Assembly: GCA_036023115.1 (NCBI GenBank)
Contig: JAYKKT010000088.1
Span: 248,001 to 312,000, forward strand
Direction: 5' to 3'
Source of the DNA: Brasenia schreberi
Lineage: Eukaryota > Streptophyta > Magnoliopsida > Nymphaeales > Cabombaceae
DNA: 64,000 bases
Below, piece by piece: positions 54,468 through 64,000 of the stretch. Within the stretch, counting starts at the first letter, position 1. Every line of letters begins with the position of its first letter. Both the position numbers and the translations under genes were made by a program. The notes under the pieces are model-generated. The model saw only the letters and a list, made by a program, of their open reading frames with translations. It was not told the DNA's origin and did not search any database.

Positions 54468-56322
54468 ACATGGCCACTTGGTTTTGCCAACGTTCTGTTT
54501 ATAAGATTCTCTTTTTCCTTTTGTTTTTCCAACGTCATCTTTGATTTATACAGAAATTGAAGCATCCTCTTCGTGCCCAACGTGAAGGTATAAAACCTGT
54601 TGGAATTGTGTGTATATGCTTGATGACTTTGTTCTCTTCTTCCTTAATTCAGGGCCGTGTAAATTGATTGGTTTTCATAAATATTGATTCCTTTTCACTT
54701 TTTTAGGGCTTTGTTGTACATCCTCCCTTACTTTTTGCTGTTTCATTTAGACTCCGTTTGGGATCATTGAAACATGGAAATGACGTTCAAACCGTAAATG
54801 ATTGTTTAGGAAAAACTAATATTGATTAGGAAAGTGTCGATGGATATGATAGTAGGGCACCACTCTTTCATGAGATTGGCCCAAGTCCATCAGCTGTGTA
54901 CTCCGACCCTTCTTTTAGCCCCAAAGGGGCATAGCTCACTGACTAGGGGGTTGCACACACTGACAGGTCAGTTCAATACCCGGCTGCACATCTCATAGGG
55001 CTCTGCCCAATCCCAGATTGCCTATTAGAAAAGAAAAACTTGTAGCAGAAATTACATCTGTGATGAATGTTCAAATAAAGTTTCTCCCAAACACAGCAAT
55101 TGTGGATGGCCCCTGTTCTGTGTAACTGCTCCCAAACACAGCCTTACTTCTGTCAGTGACTGGAAGCATCACCCTTACTGTGCTTAGCTCAACAGGTCAA
55201 TGACCTAAGCATAAAGTTGTTTCTTTTGATGTTCATGCTGTTCCATTCATGTAAGCGAACACTAGAGAGGTTAAACTCAACAATTGAAATGGAATTTGGA
55301 GGTCAAAATCTTAGAGGTGGCACTTGTCACTTTTCATCACTGATTCCTGTAGTAAATTGTGAAGCTTGAGTAATCTGAGAAGCAAGCTGTGGGATTGTCA
55401 ACATGCTGAACTGGACGAATATGCCTAGTTAAACATTCAACTTTCAGATTAAATCAACCACGGTCCAGCTTGTGTGGTCCACCATCTCTTAGAGATGCTT
55501 TCAATGCTACTATTGTTAACAACGTAATAGCAAAAAGATATGGCAGAAAAGAATGCATGGCATGAATCAAAACTTGCTGGTCCTCGAAGACTTCCAGCAG
55601 CAAACCACGGATACCTCTTAAAATGCATGAGCAATAGGCACGTGCAGAAAGCAAGTTGAGCCTTTAAATGGACAGCAGCTTATGACTCGAAATTAATGTT
55701 AGGAAATGTCTTCTTGCAAGATTTAACAATCTCGATGCTCCTTGACTGACATTGACTTACAAGCCTTTTCCTAAAATATAAATATCAGGGACTTGAGAGC
55801 CACATATTGAATCGGCTTGGTGGATAGCCCTTGATCTAAACTATGCAAACACTAGGCTTGGAGATTCATATGTTTTTGGAGGCCAGAGATGAGTGCAAAC
55901 AATCCAAATTCGATTATATTTGGACATTCAATACACCTGCAAGAGTATCATCAAACTTCGTTTTAGGCTTGTACCTGCCCAACTATGATCCTCACAAATA
56001 TAGTGGCCTGTCAGCGTCCTGGGCATGTCTCAAACAACATCGTCGAAGCAAATCAGTGAAGCTTATCATTGGGACACAACAGAGATATATTTCATCAGCA
56101 TAAGAAAAACAGTCAATGGAAAAAAATGGTCCATCGCTGTTCTACATCGTCGGGTAAACTAACATCTTGCTAACCACCACAAAAGAAATGGCACAGAAGC
56201 TGACTAAAGTTCCTCCCGAATAATTTGTATTTCATTAAAATCAAGAAGAGAAAACGAATTGCATTTTGAACACCTCAAGAAAGTACATAAAAAATAAAAT
56301 CCTTTCGATTCATTGGCTTATT
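54468..56322. other. Intergenic between NDR 3' end and the hAT-derived gene
   Basis: The genes converge here. Apart from the SINE-like repeat (54838-55040), I see no recognised gene. The open frames at 55449-55654 (minus) and 55843-56103 (plus) show no family motif. The NDR and hAT-derived 3' UTRs must lie at the two ends. Confidence 0.55.
54838..55040 (+). mobile_element. SINE-like repeat with tRNA-type A and B boxes
   Basis: An A-box-like word TAGCTCACTGACTAGGGG (54932-54949) is followed about 20 bases later by a B-box-like GGTCAGTTCAATACC (54967-54981), the spacing of a tRNA-derived SINE promoter. An A-rich stretch (gaaaagaaaaa) follows at 55028. The part just upstream (54838-54920) is related to the 148 bp unit tandemly repeated in NECAP intron 1. 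No target duplication was identified. Confidence 0.5.
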
Positions 56323-58492
56323 CTAATCATACGCTGAAGGGCTACCTTTGCATTCAAATGGGAGGTCATCCAACCATGAATCATCCAGAACAAGTGATGA
56401 AGATTCAGACTCTGAGGGCCATACAGAACTAACATCTATTTCATCAAAAACAACTGGCTTACAGTTTTCATTTCTATTATGACAGATAACCTGTAATCGG
56501 AGATTGCAATGCACAAAAACCAAGTCATTGAACTTCTCTTGCTCCAACCTGCTGCGTTTCTTGGTCTGAGCTCCGTCAAAGATGTTCCAGTTCCATTTGC
56601 ACCAGTATGAGCTACAAGGCTGACTCAAGATCCGCATTGCAGCCCTTTGCAATATAGGAACCTCATAACCATAGCTAGCCCACCAATCAGCTGGTTCCAG
56701 AAAGAATTTTCAATAAAAAAGACTTCTATTTCAACCAATCTATTCAAAGATATAGATTGATCATGATGATGTATGTGCACATTTGTGTCTGTGTAAATTG
56801 ATGTAACATACACAAATCATAAAACATACCAGGAGCATTTAGTGTCCTCCCCAACTTGGCGAAATCATTGCCTAAGGCACCCAATGAATTTACGTACACG
56901 GGGATTTCCTTTGTCAATTCCATCTTGTCTCTATCATCACTAACCATTTTCATCATTGCTTCATTGAAGTGATTTCGCATTTTGGGATCAATTTTAAAGT
57001 TGGCATTATAGAATATGGATGGATTCAGAAAGGCTGCAGCTGCATGCAGGGGAGAATGTTGATGCATGCTCCATCTTCTATCTATTATCTCCCAGATTGG
57101 CACATATTTTTCCTCCATTCCCTTGTAATATGCCTTGATTGATAACTTTGCTCTTTCTATTCCTTCATATATGTATCCCATGGCAGGCATGTCTCCATCA
57201 ACCACCCTCAACACTTTCATAAGAGGTTCTACCAAATTTATAGCTTCATGTGCTGCTTTCCAAAATCGTTCCAGGTACAGCAGTGATTTGACATCTTGGA
57301 TGTCAGGCCTTCTGCTATATATAGATGTCGTCCAATCTGGATGAGAAAACATATGTTTCAAAGAATCTTCATGAACCACCATTGCCCGCAAGGAAAGGAA
57401 GTTCGATGCGAATCTCGAAATTCTTGGTCTAACAAGATCCTTGCCCCCAGTAAATTTTCTCATCAGGCTGAGCACCCACGAATGACTATATATGTACCTT
57501 GTGATGATTTTCGCCTCTTGTATAACTGCACTTACCCACTCCTGTTTGCTAATATCTTCCAACATCTTGTCAATACAATATGAAGCACAAGGAGACCAAA
57601 ATAATGAAGGATACCTTGTAGTAAGAAGCCTCCCTGCATAAACATAACTCGTTGCACTATCTGTGATTACCTGCACAACATGTTCCACGCCAACCTCTAA
57701 AACCACCGACTCAAGCAACTCAAACAAATACTGAGCATCATCAGCACGTGATGATGCATCCACGCACTTCAGAAAGACAACTCCCTTAGGATAAGCAACT
57801 GAGAAAACTATCAGTGATTGGGCTTTTCCATCTGTCCAGCAATCCGATATAACAGTACAACCACAAGCTTTCCAATCATCCCTAAATTTCGTATACTTGT
57901 CAGTTATTTCAAGTTTAACTTTATCCAAGAGGGCAGTCCTTATTTGTTCATAAGTTGGGGCTTTATAGCCGGTACCACATTCTGCTATAGCATCCACCAT
58001 CTCCTGGTAATAAATAGATTTGGAAGCACAAAAAGGAATTGCATTATGAAAGAAAAAGAGGCCAATTTTCTTATCAGCCTCTGCATGCTTTTGTTTTTGG
58101 ACATTATCGAGCATTGGCTGTACATTTGGTGAAGGCCGTGGAAATAACAGAGATGGACAAGAGCTTCCACGTTGCCCACTTGGATTGGAATTAGGATGAA
58201 AACCACCACTGGCAGAAGAACTGTTACGTGGGCTATTTGGAGTCTCAATCTTCTGTCTTTTGGTAGTTTTTGGCCTTTTAGGAGTACTCAATATGCTTTT
58301 AATGAAGTCCCGCACATCATTGGGGACTTTGGTGCAAGGAACTATATCTTTGTTCTTGATCTGAGCAAGGTGAAACTTCATCCGGTACACCCCACCACTG
58401 AACTCCCGTTGACAATAGTTGCATCTGACTTTCTGCCTTGTTGCATCAACCAGAACACAGTGCTCCCAGCATGCATCTTTTCCTCTGACCAT
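56323..58492 (-). CDS. BED zinc finger / DUF659 / hAT dimerisation protein (transposase-derived)
   Basis: Two exons on the minus strand, 58492-56830 and 56690-56323, join in phase to 2031 nt, 676 aa, with no stop or frameshift. The N-terminal BED finger has C24, C27, H41 and possibly C53 (CNYCQREFSGGVYRMKFH). A basic stretch near 70-82 (KRPKTTKRQK) may be a nuclear signal. DUF659 at about 150-310 contains GYKAPTYEQIRTALLD, VISDCWTDGK, VVFLKCVDASSRADD and VITDSATSYVYAG. The hAT C-terminal dimerisation part reads ADWWASYG, VPILQRAAMRILSQPCSS and NDLVFVHCNLRLQ. An acidic tail rich in D, E and S closes the protein. Genes of this type are conserved in plants as domesticated hAT transposases, probably DNA-binding regulators. 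No terminal inverted repeats were seen next to it. Confidence 0.93.
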
Positions 58493-59935
58493 CGTCCTGC
58501 AACGCTAACGATCTCCAAGCCTAGATACTGTCACCAAAGACACATCTATTCAACCAATACTGAAAAAGATTTTGACAACTCCGAAATCCTATCTCATAAA
58601 GGATAGCCCTATGTTCGGACACAAGTATATGGTGTGTATGCAAAGACAAGCGGAGTTTCAACATTTTAATTTGGAAAGCTTTCATTCAACGGTTCACCAC
58701 AATGAGCAGGAGTAAAAACATGAATATGCATTTCTAGGCATCAAAAAGTGCCAAAGGATTGAAGACAATCTTGAACTTCAGGCACATACCACAACGAATT
58801 CAAATTTCCCAAACATGAGAATGCATAGAGATGAATCTAACAAGTTTACAAAAAAGCAAGTATTTGACCAAGAAGAAAACGGCCTGTCCGCGGCAATCCT
58901 GATAGGTCGAGGTTGTGTTCCTCCATAGAAGTCAAATAGTGAACCATAAGTGCGTAATAAATCTCAGCATTTTGATTCAGCGAAGTTCCATCTACAAAAG
59001 ATATCGTTGTTGCGATACCAAGCAGATCAAGGACTTTGAAACTCTTTATAGCCACATTGACATGATCATCTGATCGCTACACAGAAAATTTTGTCTACGA
59101 ATGAAAACTGAAAAGCATTTGGTTGTTAAGCTTTCTATACGGGACCTTCCACCCACAAGCTTTAGCCTTTGTTCACTAAATTCCTCTTTTTATTTCCGCC
59201 TTTCGGAATCCTCACCGTAAGCTGGTAACCGGAGGTCCGCAAGTAAAAATCCAAAGAAGTTACGTTACCCACGAAACTCCGGATGTAATCCACCAATGCA
59301 AATCATTTCACCACCCACTAAGCAACAATTGAGAAGAAAAACTAAGCAGACCGGCCGTTAACATCAAGCAGAATTACGAATTTCACGGTATACAAAAGCT
59401 CTAGAACTAAAGCACCCAGTAACAAAGCCAATTAAAGCCACACGAAGCTCAACTAGCCAATATTCCATATATCAGTGGCTAGAGCGCAATTATAGACAGT
59501 AAACAGTTCATGCACATCCAAACACCAGGAAAAACCCCAAAATTTTAAACTGGCAGCTTTAAACTTGAGAAAATTCTGAAAGAAAGAGCTCAGTGATGGG
59601 AATCTCAGCAAACAAACGAATGGCATCAAAATGAAAGAAGCAGCTGTAGGAGAAGAGAATAAACTCACCTATTCGTTCCTCCTGATTCTCCGATAAACCC
59701 TAGATTTCACCAGCGAGCACCTCTCAATAGCGATCGGTCGGAAGAGGTATCGGAAAAACCGAAATTTCGCGCCAAAATATGGCGGGGCAGCTCCGATAGC
59801 TTGCCGGCGAGGAATCGTAGTCCGGAGCGGCGAGGAGAAGCAACGTCTTAAAGCGGCGTTTCTTTTTCCGCGTTGTCCGAGAGATCATCGGCGAGTTCTT
59901 GGCCGATGAGTTCCCAAAACTGAGAAGGCTGAGCA
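58493..59935 (-). other. Probable 5' leader and leader intron of the hAT-derived gene
   Basis: Directly before the start codon an acceptor (TTGCAG at 58497-58502) leaves only four leader bases in the coding exon. A consensus donor (ATAG then GTGAGT) lies near 59669. This suggests a leader exon of up to about 250 bases at 59670-59930 and a 1.17 kb leader intron. The open frame at 58846-59055 inside it shows no family I recognise. Confidence 0.55.
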
Positions 59936-60162
59936 AGGGTCGGGTCGTGGACGTGCGGATCTGGTCAAAATCTTATCCAAATCCGATTTACTTGTAAATG
60001 GGTCGGGTCTTGGTTGGTCTGGATACGAATATCCCCGGATTGCTCGAATCTAGAAGGCGATCTTATGTGCGAAGACAACTGCATCAAGATCACAACCCAA
60101 GAATACTGGAAGTTGGAACTCTACCACTCCCCGAAACACATACATACATGCGCGCACACACA

Positions 60163-60320
60163 CAGTGGCGGATACACATTGTGGCAGGGTCGGGCACAAA
60201 ATTCTGAAAATTAGTACTTTTGTATTATTAAATTTCCAAAAAAAAAAGATTTTTTTTAAAGCCCGTCCCACCAAAACCTAAAGAATGCTTCACCCCAAAC
60301 AAATTTTGGATCCGCCATTG
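60163..60320. mobile_element. hAT-like MITE, 158 bp
   Basis: The ends are CAGTGGCGGA (60163-60172) and TCCGCCATTG (60311-60320), inverted repeats with one mismatch. The CAGTGGCGGA terminus is widespread in plant non-autonomous hAT elements. Eight flanking bases CACACACA and CATATACA would be a diverged 8 bp target duplication. The inside is AT-rich and non-coding. Confidence 0.6.
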
Positions 60321-61627
60321 CATATACACAAAAATACATGTATGTATGTGTCTATCTATACATCTAGATACCTATATAATATATAGGTACTTACACACAA
60401 ATAACATACGGACGAATGTATGCGCCTAATGGCTGTATATTAATATGAATCCTCTTTGTTTACAGCGTTAATACATGAATTTTCTATGTATCAACAGCAT
60501 TTATATTTTGAAATATCAAAAACATTCTTTATTTTGAGGTTCAGCTGTGATACTTCTTCACTATTATCTTGGAATAATGAAACTCACTCTATTTTTTTTT
60601 CTTTTTTGATTGGCAAGATGGGGTTAGGCAACGGTACGTATTCTTTAAGACTGACAACGTACAAGAAGACATTGAAACTACGCTGACACAACCTGCGAAT
60701 CCGTGTTTGTTAGGGAATATGTTGTATTGGTGTCCACACGAAGTAACATTCGGGTTGATTTGGATGTTGTACCAACACAATTATATGACACAACCATGAT
60801 CCAAATACCAAACTCTAACCAAGGTGTAACACGCTTCGTTGAAATTTGACGTGGATACCATTTCGGGAGTACATGTTTTCGGAAGGTGGTATGTATTTTG
60901 TGTTGTGCTTATGTTGACCCGAGATAGTACGGAAACAATAGGTAGAGTTCGGATTCAAGCTGTTCATGACAAGACCCAGATCAGAACATTCTCGAAACCT
61001 TCATTGTGCGAGACACACACAGAGAGATTGAAATCTTACCCACATGGTTAGATCCAAATACCAGACTCAAATCTTAGTTCAACTTGTTCATATACGAAGT
61101 AACCCGACTAAGTTATGAGTAAGGGCAGTAGAGAGAGAGAGAGAAGCATTTCAAACTTCAAAGCACGAAAAGATTAGTTGGAAACAAAATAGAACCTTTA
61201 GAACCAATAATTAGAAAATAATCTTAGGCACATGGATAATTAATGAAGACAATGACAAGTACAATCTCTCTATGAAAGACAACATGAAAGTCGGCAAGGT
61301 TCGAAAGAGAAAAGGCCGGAAACGGAGTAGAAAACACTGAGAAATGATGAAGGGAATGGCTAAGAATAAAATGCCATCCATACCTGAAAAAGTATGTATG
61401 GATCGAAAGATGTAGTTAGACATGGCTACTTCCTTATAAACTCAAACTTGGAATTGTAATCAAATCGGCTTCTTCTGGTTCTAGTTACGGTTCCAGAACT
61501 AGTAATTTTAAAAATATATAGAAATTAAAGAAACTATTTTTAAAATACTAAAAATTCATTGATTACAGTTTCACCTTAGGGAAAAATAATTGGTGGAGCA
61601 GGTATCAATCATAAACATATTCATTCA

Positions 61628-61630
<3 letters not shown>

Positions 61631-61701
<71 letters not shown>
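61631..61701. repeat. Compound (CT)n(TA)n microsatellite
   Basis: About 30 bases of CT are followed directly by about 40 bases of TA. No gene is nearby. Confidence 0.9.
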
Positions 61702-61703
<2 letters not shown>

Positions 61704-62214
61704 ACTCACGCGCTCGTCTCCGGTGTCAAAAACACAGTATCTTGAGATAGAGGAGACTCTTGATTGGAGCCGTTGTCCCTTGTTTTGCTCCTCCTTTACA
61801 TAATACATATAAAATAAATAAATGCACCAAAAGGACGAGTTCTTTCCGATGCTTCTTTTGTAAAAGTCGGTAGCTTTTGTCCAAAGGTAGAGAGCCCACC
61901 AAGGGAAGGGACCCAGCATCCCATGCAATTGCTTCCTGCCAGTCGGACCGAAAAATCAATTGATCACGTTACTCTTTTGGTATGGCCAAAGAATTAAGTC
62001 GTTTCACCAAGCAGTTTAAAGCAACAAGTGTGATGTACAACTCATCCATAACTTGGTTCATTAACTCTTCTTAATTTGTTACATAATGCCTGTACGACGC
62101 GCCAAGCTTGGCCGTTTCTTGTCCTCTTGAGCTCATGGCCAGTCTCCTCCAAGTCACAAGCCAAGTTTTTTTTTGGTGGTATAATATATATAAAGAGAGA
62201 GAGAGAGGAGAGGG

Positions 62215-62780
62215 TGGTCCATACTCAATTGAGCATAGTGATTAATTATGTGATTTGCGTAATTAAGCATAGTGGTTAATCAAGAGATTTTCATAGTTCC
62301 ACCATTTTAACTATCGATTGCCACCCTATACCACCTTATACTGCTCTTTTACTTTCAAAACCATTTTTTGTAAGTCGAAACCATCATCCCACTACCAAAA
62401 TCACACACATATATATATATATAAGTGATTTTGATGTTACGAAAGATAGTTTTAATCGGTAAAAGTAGATTTAGAGAGTAGAGGAATAGTAGAAGGTGAC
62501 GAAAGACAACGATTGATGGTTGGATTGGTAGAACAATACAAACCACTCGATTGAACATCATGTTTCATCCATCAAAACCACCTTCACCACTTTAAAAAAG
62601 TGCAAAATCACCTATATATAAATATTTAGTTTTTTAAAGTGGTTTTGATTAACAACAATGGTTTTGACTCATAAAAATGATTTTAAAAAGTAAAAAAATA
62701 GTGAAAGGTAACATAAGGTAACAACCGATAGTTTAAGTGAAACCATGCAAATCGCTTGATTGAGCATCATGCTCAACAAA
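62215..62780. repeat. Fold-back (palindromic) non-coding element cluster
   Basis: The left arm (about 62229-62375) contains 'gattttcatagttccacc', 'aactatcgattg', 'ccaccttatactg' and 'cttttactttcaaaaccatttt'. Diverged reverse complements of this order occur twice to the right, at about 62440-62565 and 62640-62775 (for instance aaaatgattttaaaaagtaa, ggtaacataaggtaac, aaccgatagttt, aaaccatgcaaatc). A TA run sits between the first two arms. No protein is encoded. Confidence 0.6.
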
Positions 62781-63780
62781 ATGTAGATCTATCCATCCTC
62801 ACAGTAGTCTCTCTCACACACACATATATTGTGAGATTGGTGCATGTGTTTACATATGGAGTTGGCTGTTAGCCATTAGGTTATTGGGTTTGGTGCTGTT
62901 GTGCATCTAATAAGGGTCTGCCACCATTAAAAGAAGCAAAAGCAGGGCTAATTTTATGAGACCCACTTGGTGAATAGGATTAGGGAGAATTTCAGGTATT
63001 GAACCCATGGCCTCCTTCAACAAGAACGCTTTTGAGCTGATCTACAAGCCAACCGACGGGTCATATTTGAAGGTAATGCCGTCAAATTTGGTGCTTGAAA
63101 GGCAAATAACACCAACAGCAAGAGAGACAGAACTGGATAAATTGAAATCTAAATTTTGCAATTTTTGTAAAATATATGACTATAGAACCATCCTATTTAG
63201 TCATCAGTTGGTCGAATTCCGGCGATTTAATAAAAAACCGGTAGATTGCGGTCAATCTTCTAACCAGGTTCGACACAAGTTTTTCAAACTGAAACTTAAA
63301 CAGTGGATTCACTTGTAGCAACTCTGATTGGAACTCAAGAAAATGGAAAAGATCCAAGTAAACTCTGGCCAGCTTTAGCACTGAAGCAAGACGAATCAAT
63401 TGTCATAGCACCACTAGGCTGAACTGGCCATACATTTGTGTAGGCAACGGGTGTCAAAAAATGTGGTTGGTATTCTTATTCTAATTAAGCTTTTTTATCA
63501 CGGATAAGAATATTCACCAAATCCCACAGCCTGTATGTGTGTGTGTGTGAAAGAGAGAGATCTTCAAATGGCATGTGGATACGGATATTCACCATATATC
63601 ACACTCGATTGTGTGTCTTTGAGTAATTTTGCCATGTAACCAGAAAACTTTGTGTGTTAACAAGAAGTCTGGCATGTTGGTAAGGGACGGAGAAAGGAGG
63701 GTTTACAAGGGGGGGCGCTCAAAGCATGCTTGACGTGTTCACCGGCCTTACCAAATTCGGAGATTCCAGAGCTTCGCACT

Positions 63781-63826
<46 letters not shown>

Positions 63827-64000
63827 GCATTCGTCATCATCTTTCAATCAACGATACAAAGAAGAAGTGGGAGAGAGAGAGAACGACGAGGGAGAAACAG
63901 CCGACCACAAGGGGACGAATTTAGAGAACCCCCCCCTCAACGCCAAACCAAACCCTCCCTCTCTCTCTCTCTCTCTCTCTGAGTTGGTCACAATACATCT

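Larger units (their letters stand above)
60321..64000. other. Gene-poor right end of the window
   Basis: Outside the microsatellite and the fold-back cluster I recognise no gene. The open frame 63007-63318 (plus) begins MASFNKNAFELIYKPTDG but matches no family I know and is probably chance. CT/CA microsatellites lie at about 63782-63822, and CT runs again to the right edge, which might mark the leader of a gene starting beyond the window. Confidence 0.5.

Noticed and set aside
58846..59055. Open frame of 69 aa inside the leader intron of the hAT-derived gene
   Set aside because: It has no known motif and no flanking splice or promoter support, so it is left as probable chance.
63007..63318. 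Open frame of 103 aa near the right edge
   Set aside because: No recognised motif and AT-rich composition like its surroundings; not enough to call a gene.

Overview
This is nuclear DNA from a flowering plant. The genes are split by many GT-AG introns, they encode plant-type proteins (an ALOG transcription factor, a PMT-type Golgi methyltransferase, plant NDR kinase, plant NECAP, plant complex I subunit NDUFA13), and plant Copia and RTE-type LINE relics lie between and inside them. I cannot name the species. Exon limits below were placed by eye from splice signals, reading phase and remembered family conservation; no search was run.

Layout. 1-2330: decayed LINE, minus strand, running off the left edge. 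6788-7441 (+): intronless ALOG/LSH gene. 7442-12762: gene-free. 12763-17125 (-): seven-exon PMT methyltransferase, probably with a 5' UTR intron up to about 18500. 19811-27623 (-): three-exon NDUFA13 whose 7.3 kb first intron carries a dead Copia element (21718-25643). 28000-29440: inverted-repeat element interrupted by a LINE. 31326-31637 (-): histone H4. 33406-40365 (-): ten-exon PTAR1-like prenyltransferase alpha-subunit gene with a LINE relic in an intron. 42074-46447 (+): three-exon NECAP gene whose first intron holds a 3 x 148 bp tandem array and an RNase H relic. 48659-54467 (+): thirteen-exon NDR kinase with a LINE in intron 7. 56323-58492 (-): two-exon BED/DUF659 gene derived from a hAT transposase. 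59940-64000: repeats, including a hAT-like MITE and a fold-back cluster.

The genes do not form a pathway. They are unrelated housekeeping and developmental genes: respiration (NDUFA13), chromatin (H4), Golgi wall-polymer synthesis (PMT), protein prenylation (PTAR1), clathrin traffic (NECAP), cell polarity and growth signalling (NDR), transcription control (ALOG, probably the hAT-derived gene). Six of the eight reconstruct as uninterrupted frames across all exons (ALOG, NDUFA13, H4, PTAR1, NDR, hAT-derived). PMT has about nine small indels crowded into one exon and NECAP has one; both look more like local sequence error than old pseudogenes, but this is not proven.

I found no convincing new biological system. 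The most unusual structure is the Copia element in NDUFA13, which is abutted on both sides by a 240 bp direct duplication of the target instead of the usual 5 bp. Next come the clustered indels in PMT exon 4 and the hairpin-rich 148 bp tandem repeat in the NECAP intron.
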